From assembly GCA_035288865.1 (NCBI GenBank), contig DATDZA010000004.1, forward strand, positions 1-22,071: a stretch of DNA of 22,071 nt, given 5' to 3'. The notes under the pieces were generated by a model that was not told the origin of the DNA, searched no databases, and saw only the letters and a program-made list of their open reading frames with translations. The position numbers and the translations under genes are program-made. This document shows, one piece after another, positions 21,932 through 22,071 of this stretch. The stretch's first letter is position 1, and every line of letters begins with the position of its first letter. Origin of the DNA: GCA-2688775 sp035288865 (lineage in GTDB: Archaea > Nanobdellota > Nanobdellia > Woesearchaeales > GW2011-AR4).

Positions 21932-22071
21932 GGTAAAGTCAAGTTATGTGTGCTGACTTCCTTTTATTAAAATTATAAAACCACATTCCAAAGAACGCTT
22001 TAGCACCTTTTATGCTTTGGAATGTGCTAAACCACTTTAATCTTCTTTTTATCTCACGATTTAATCTTTCA
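21932..22071 (-). repeat. 140-base terminal inverted repeat, right copy
   Basis: This is the inverted partner of bases 2-141. It starts GGTAAAGTCAAG at 21932 and runs to the last base of the window. Starting with GG is common for insertion-sequence ends. No target-site duplication can be tested because the outer end of each element lies outside the window. Confidence 0.95.
21939..22070 (-). mobile_element. 3' end of the same transposase gene (right copy, inverted)
   Basis: This is an exact inverted copy of the left-hand fragment and encodes the same 43 residues on the minus strand. The transposase would read out of unseen sequence to the right and end pointing into the window. Together the two fragments show that the 21.8 kb between them is flanked by two inverted copies of one insertion sequence, or that the assembly broke at a multi-copy element. 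Confidence 0.7.

Noticed and set aside
2..22071. Terminal inverted repeats as telomeres of a linear plasmid or virus
   Set aside because: The repeats encode a transposase C-terminus and their length is close to a common assembly k-mer, so an insertion-sequence boundary explains them better. The genes inside are housekeeping ones.
1..22071. CRISPR arrays and tRNA genes
   Set aside because: No regularly spaced repeats and no cloverleaf with a T-arm GTTCRANNC pattern were seen on either strand.

Overview
The window looks like archaeal DNA, most likely from an AT-rich DPANN-type lineage; this placement is inference. The evidence is an archaeal-type (type II) glyceraldehyde-3-phosphate dehydrogenase, an archaeal e-MtaB-like tRNA methylthiotransferase, TATA boxes about 25-30 bases before many start codons with almost no leader, and a few GGTG-type ribosome binding sites. 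Several enzymes are of bacterial or eukaryotic style: class II fructose-bisphosphatase, eukaryote-type class I aldolase, RibA, a vertebrate/Xanthomonas-like N-acetylglutamate synthase fusion and a one-chain CarB. The genome therefore looks mosaic.

Layout. Bases 2-141 and 21932-22071 are a perfect 140-base inverted repeat. Each copy encodes the last 43 residues of the same transposase, so the window is bounded by two identical insertion-sequence ends, probably where assembly stopped. Bases 217-3271 hold a gluconeogenesis/glycolysis set (glpX, fba, gap), then a 98-residue unknown and alanine dehydrogenase (ald). On the minus strand at 4876-6677 a tRNA methylthiotransferase overlaps an unknown helical protein. 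A PIN-domain protein (6795-7838) converges on a minus-strand pair: a phosphohexomutase followed by a protein with an HExxH motif. Bases 10156-10718 hold a HPF-like ribosome-hibernation protein converging on a small coiled-coil protein.

Bases 10719-11157 have no convincing gene but contain several strong, nested base-pairing segments. This is the best candidate here for an undescribed structured RNA. A 56-residue one-pass membrane protein follows, then ribA, a lipoprotein with propeptide-like repeats, and an ACT-domain regulator.

Bases 14300-21465 form a citrulline/arginine block: argF, an acetylglutamate kinase-GNAT fusion whose kinase half has lost a key Asp, carA, a hypoxanthine-type DNA glycosylase, and carB. 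CarA and CarB would make carbamoyl phosphate, ArgF would join it to ornithine, and the fusion would start ornithine synthesis. The ACT protein diverges from argF and could sense an amino acid. An unknown Arg-rich gene lies next to the right-hand insertion-sequence end. Several unknown genes are Arg-rich while the core metabolic genes are Lys-rich, which hints at different origins.
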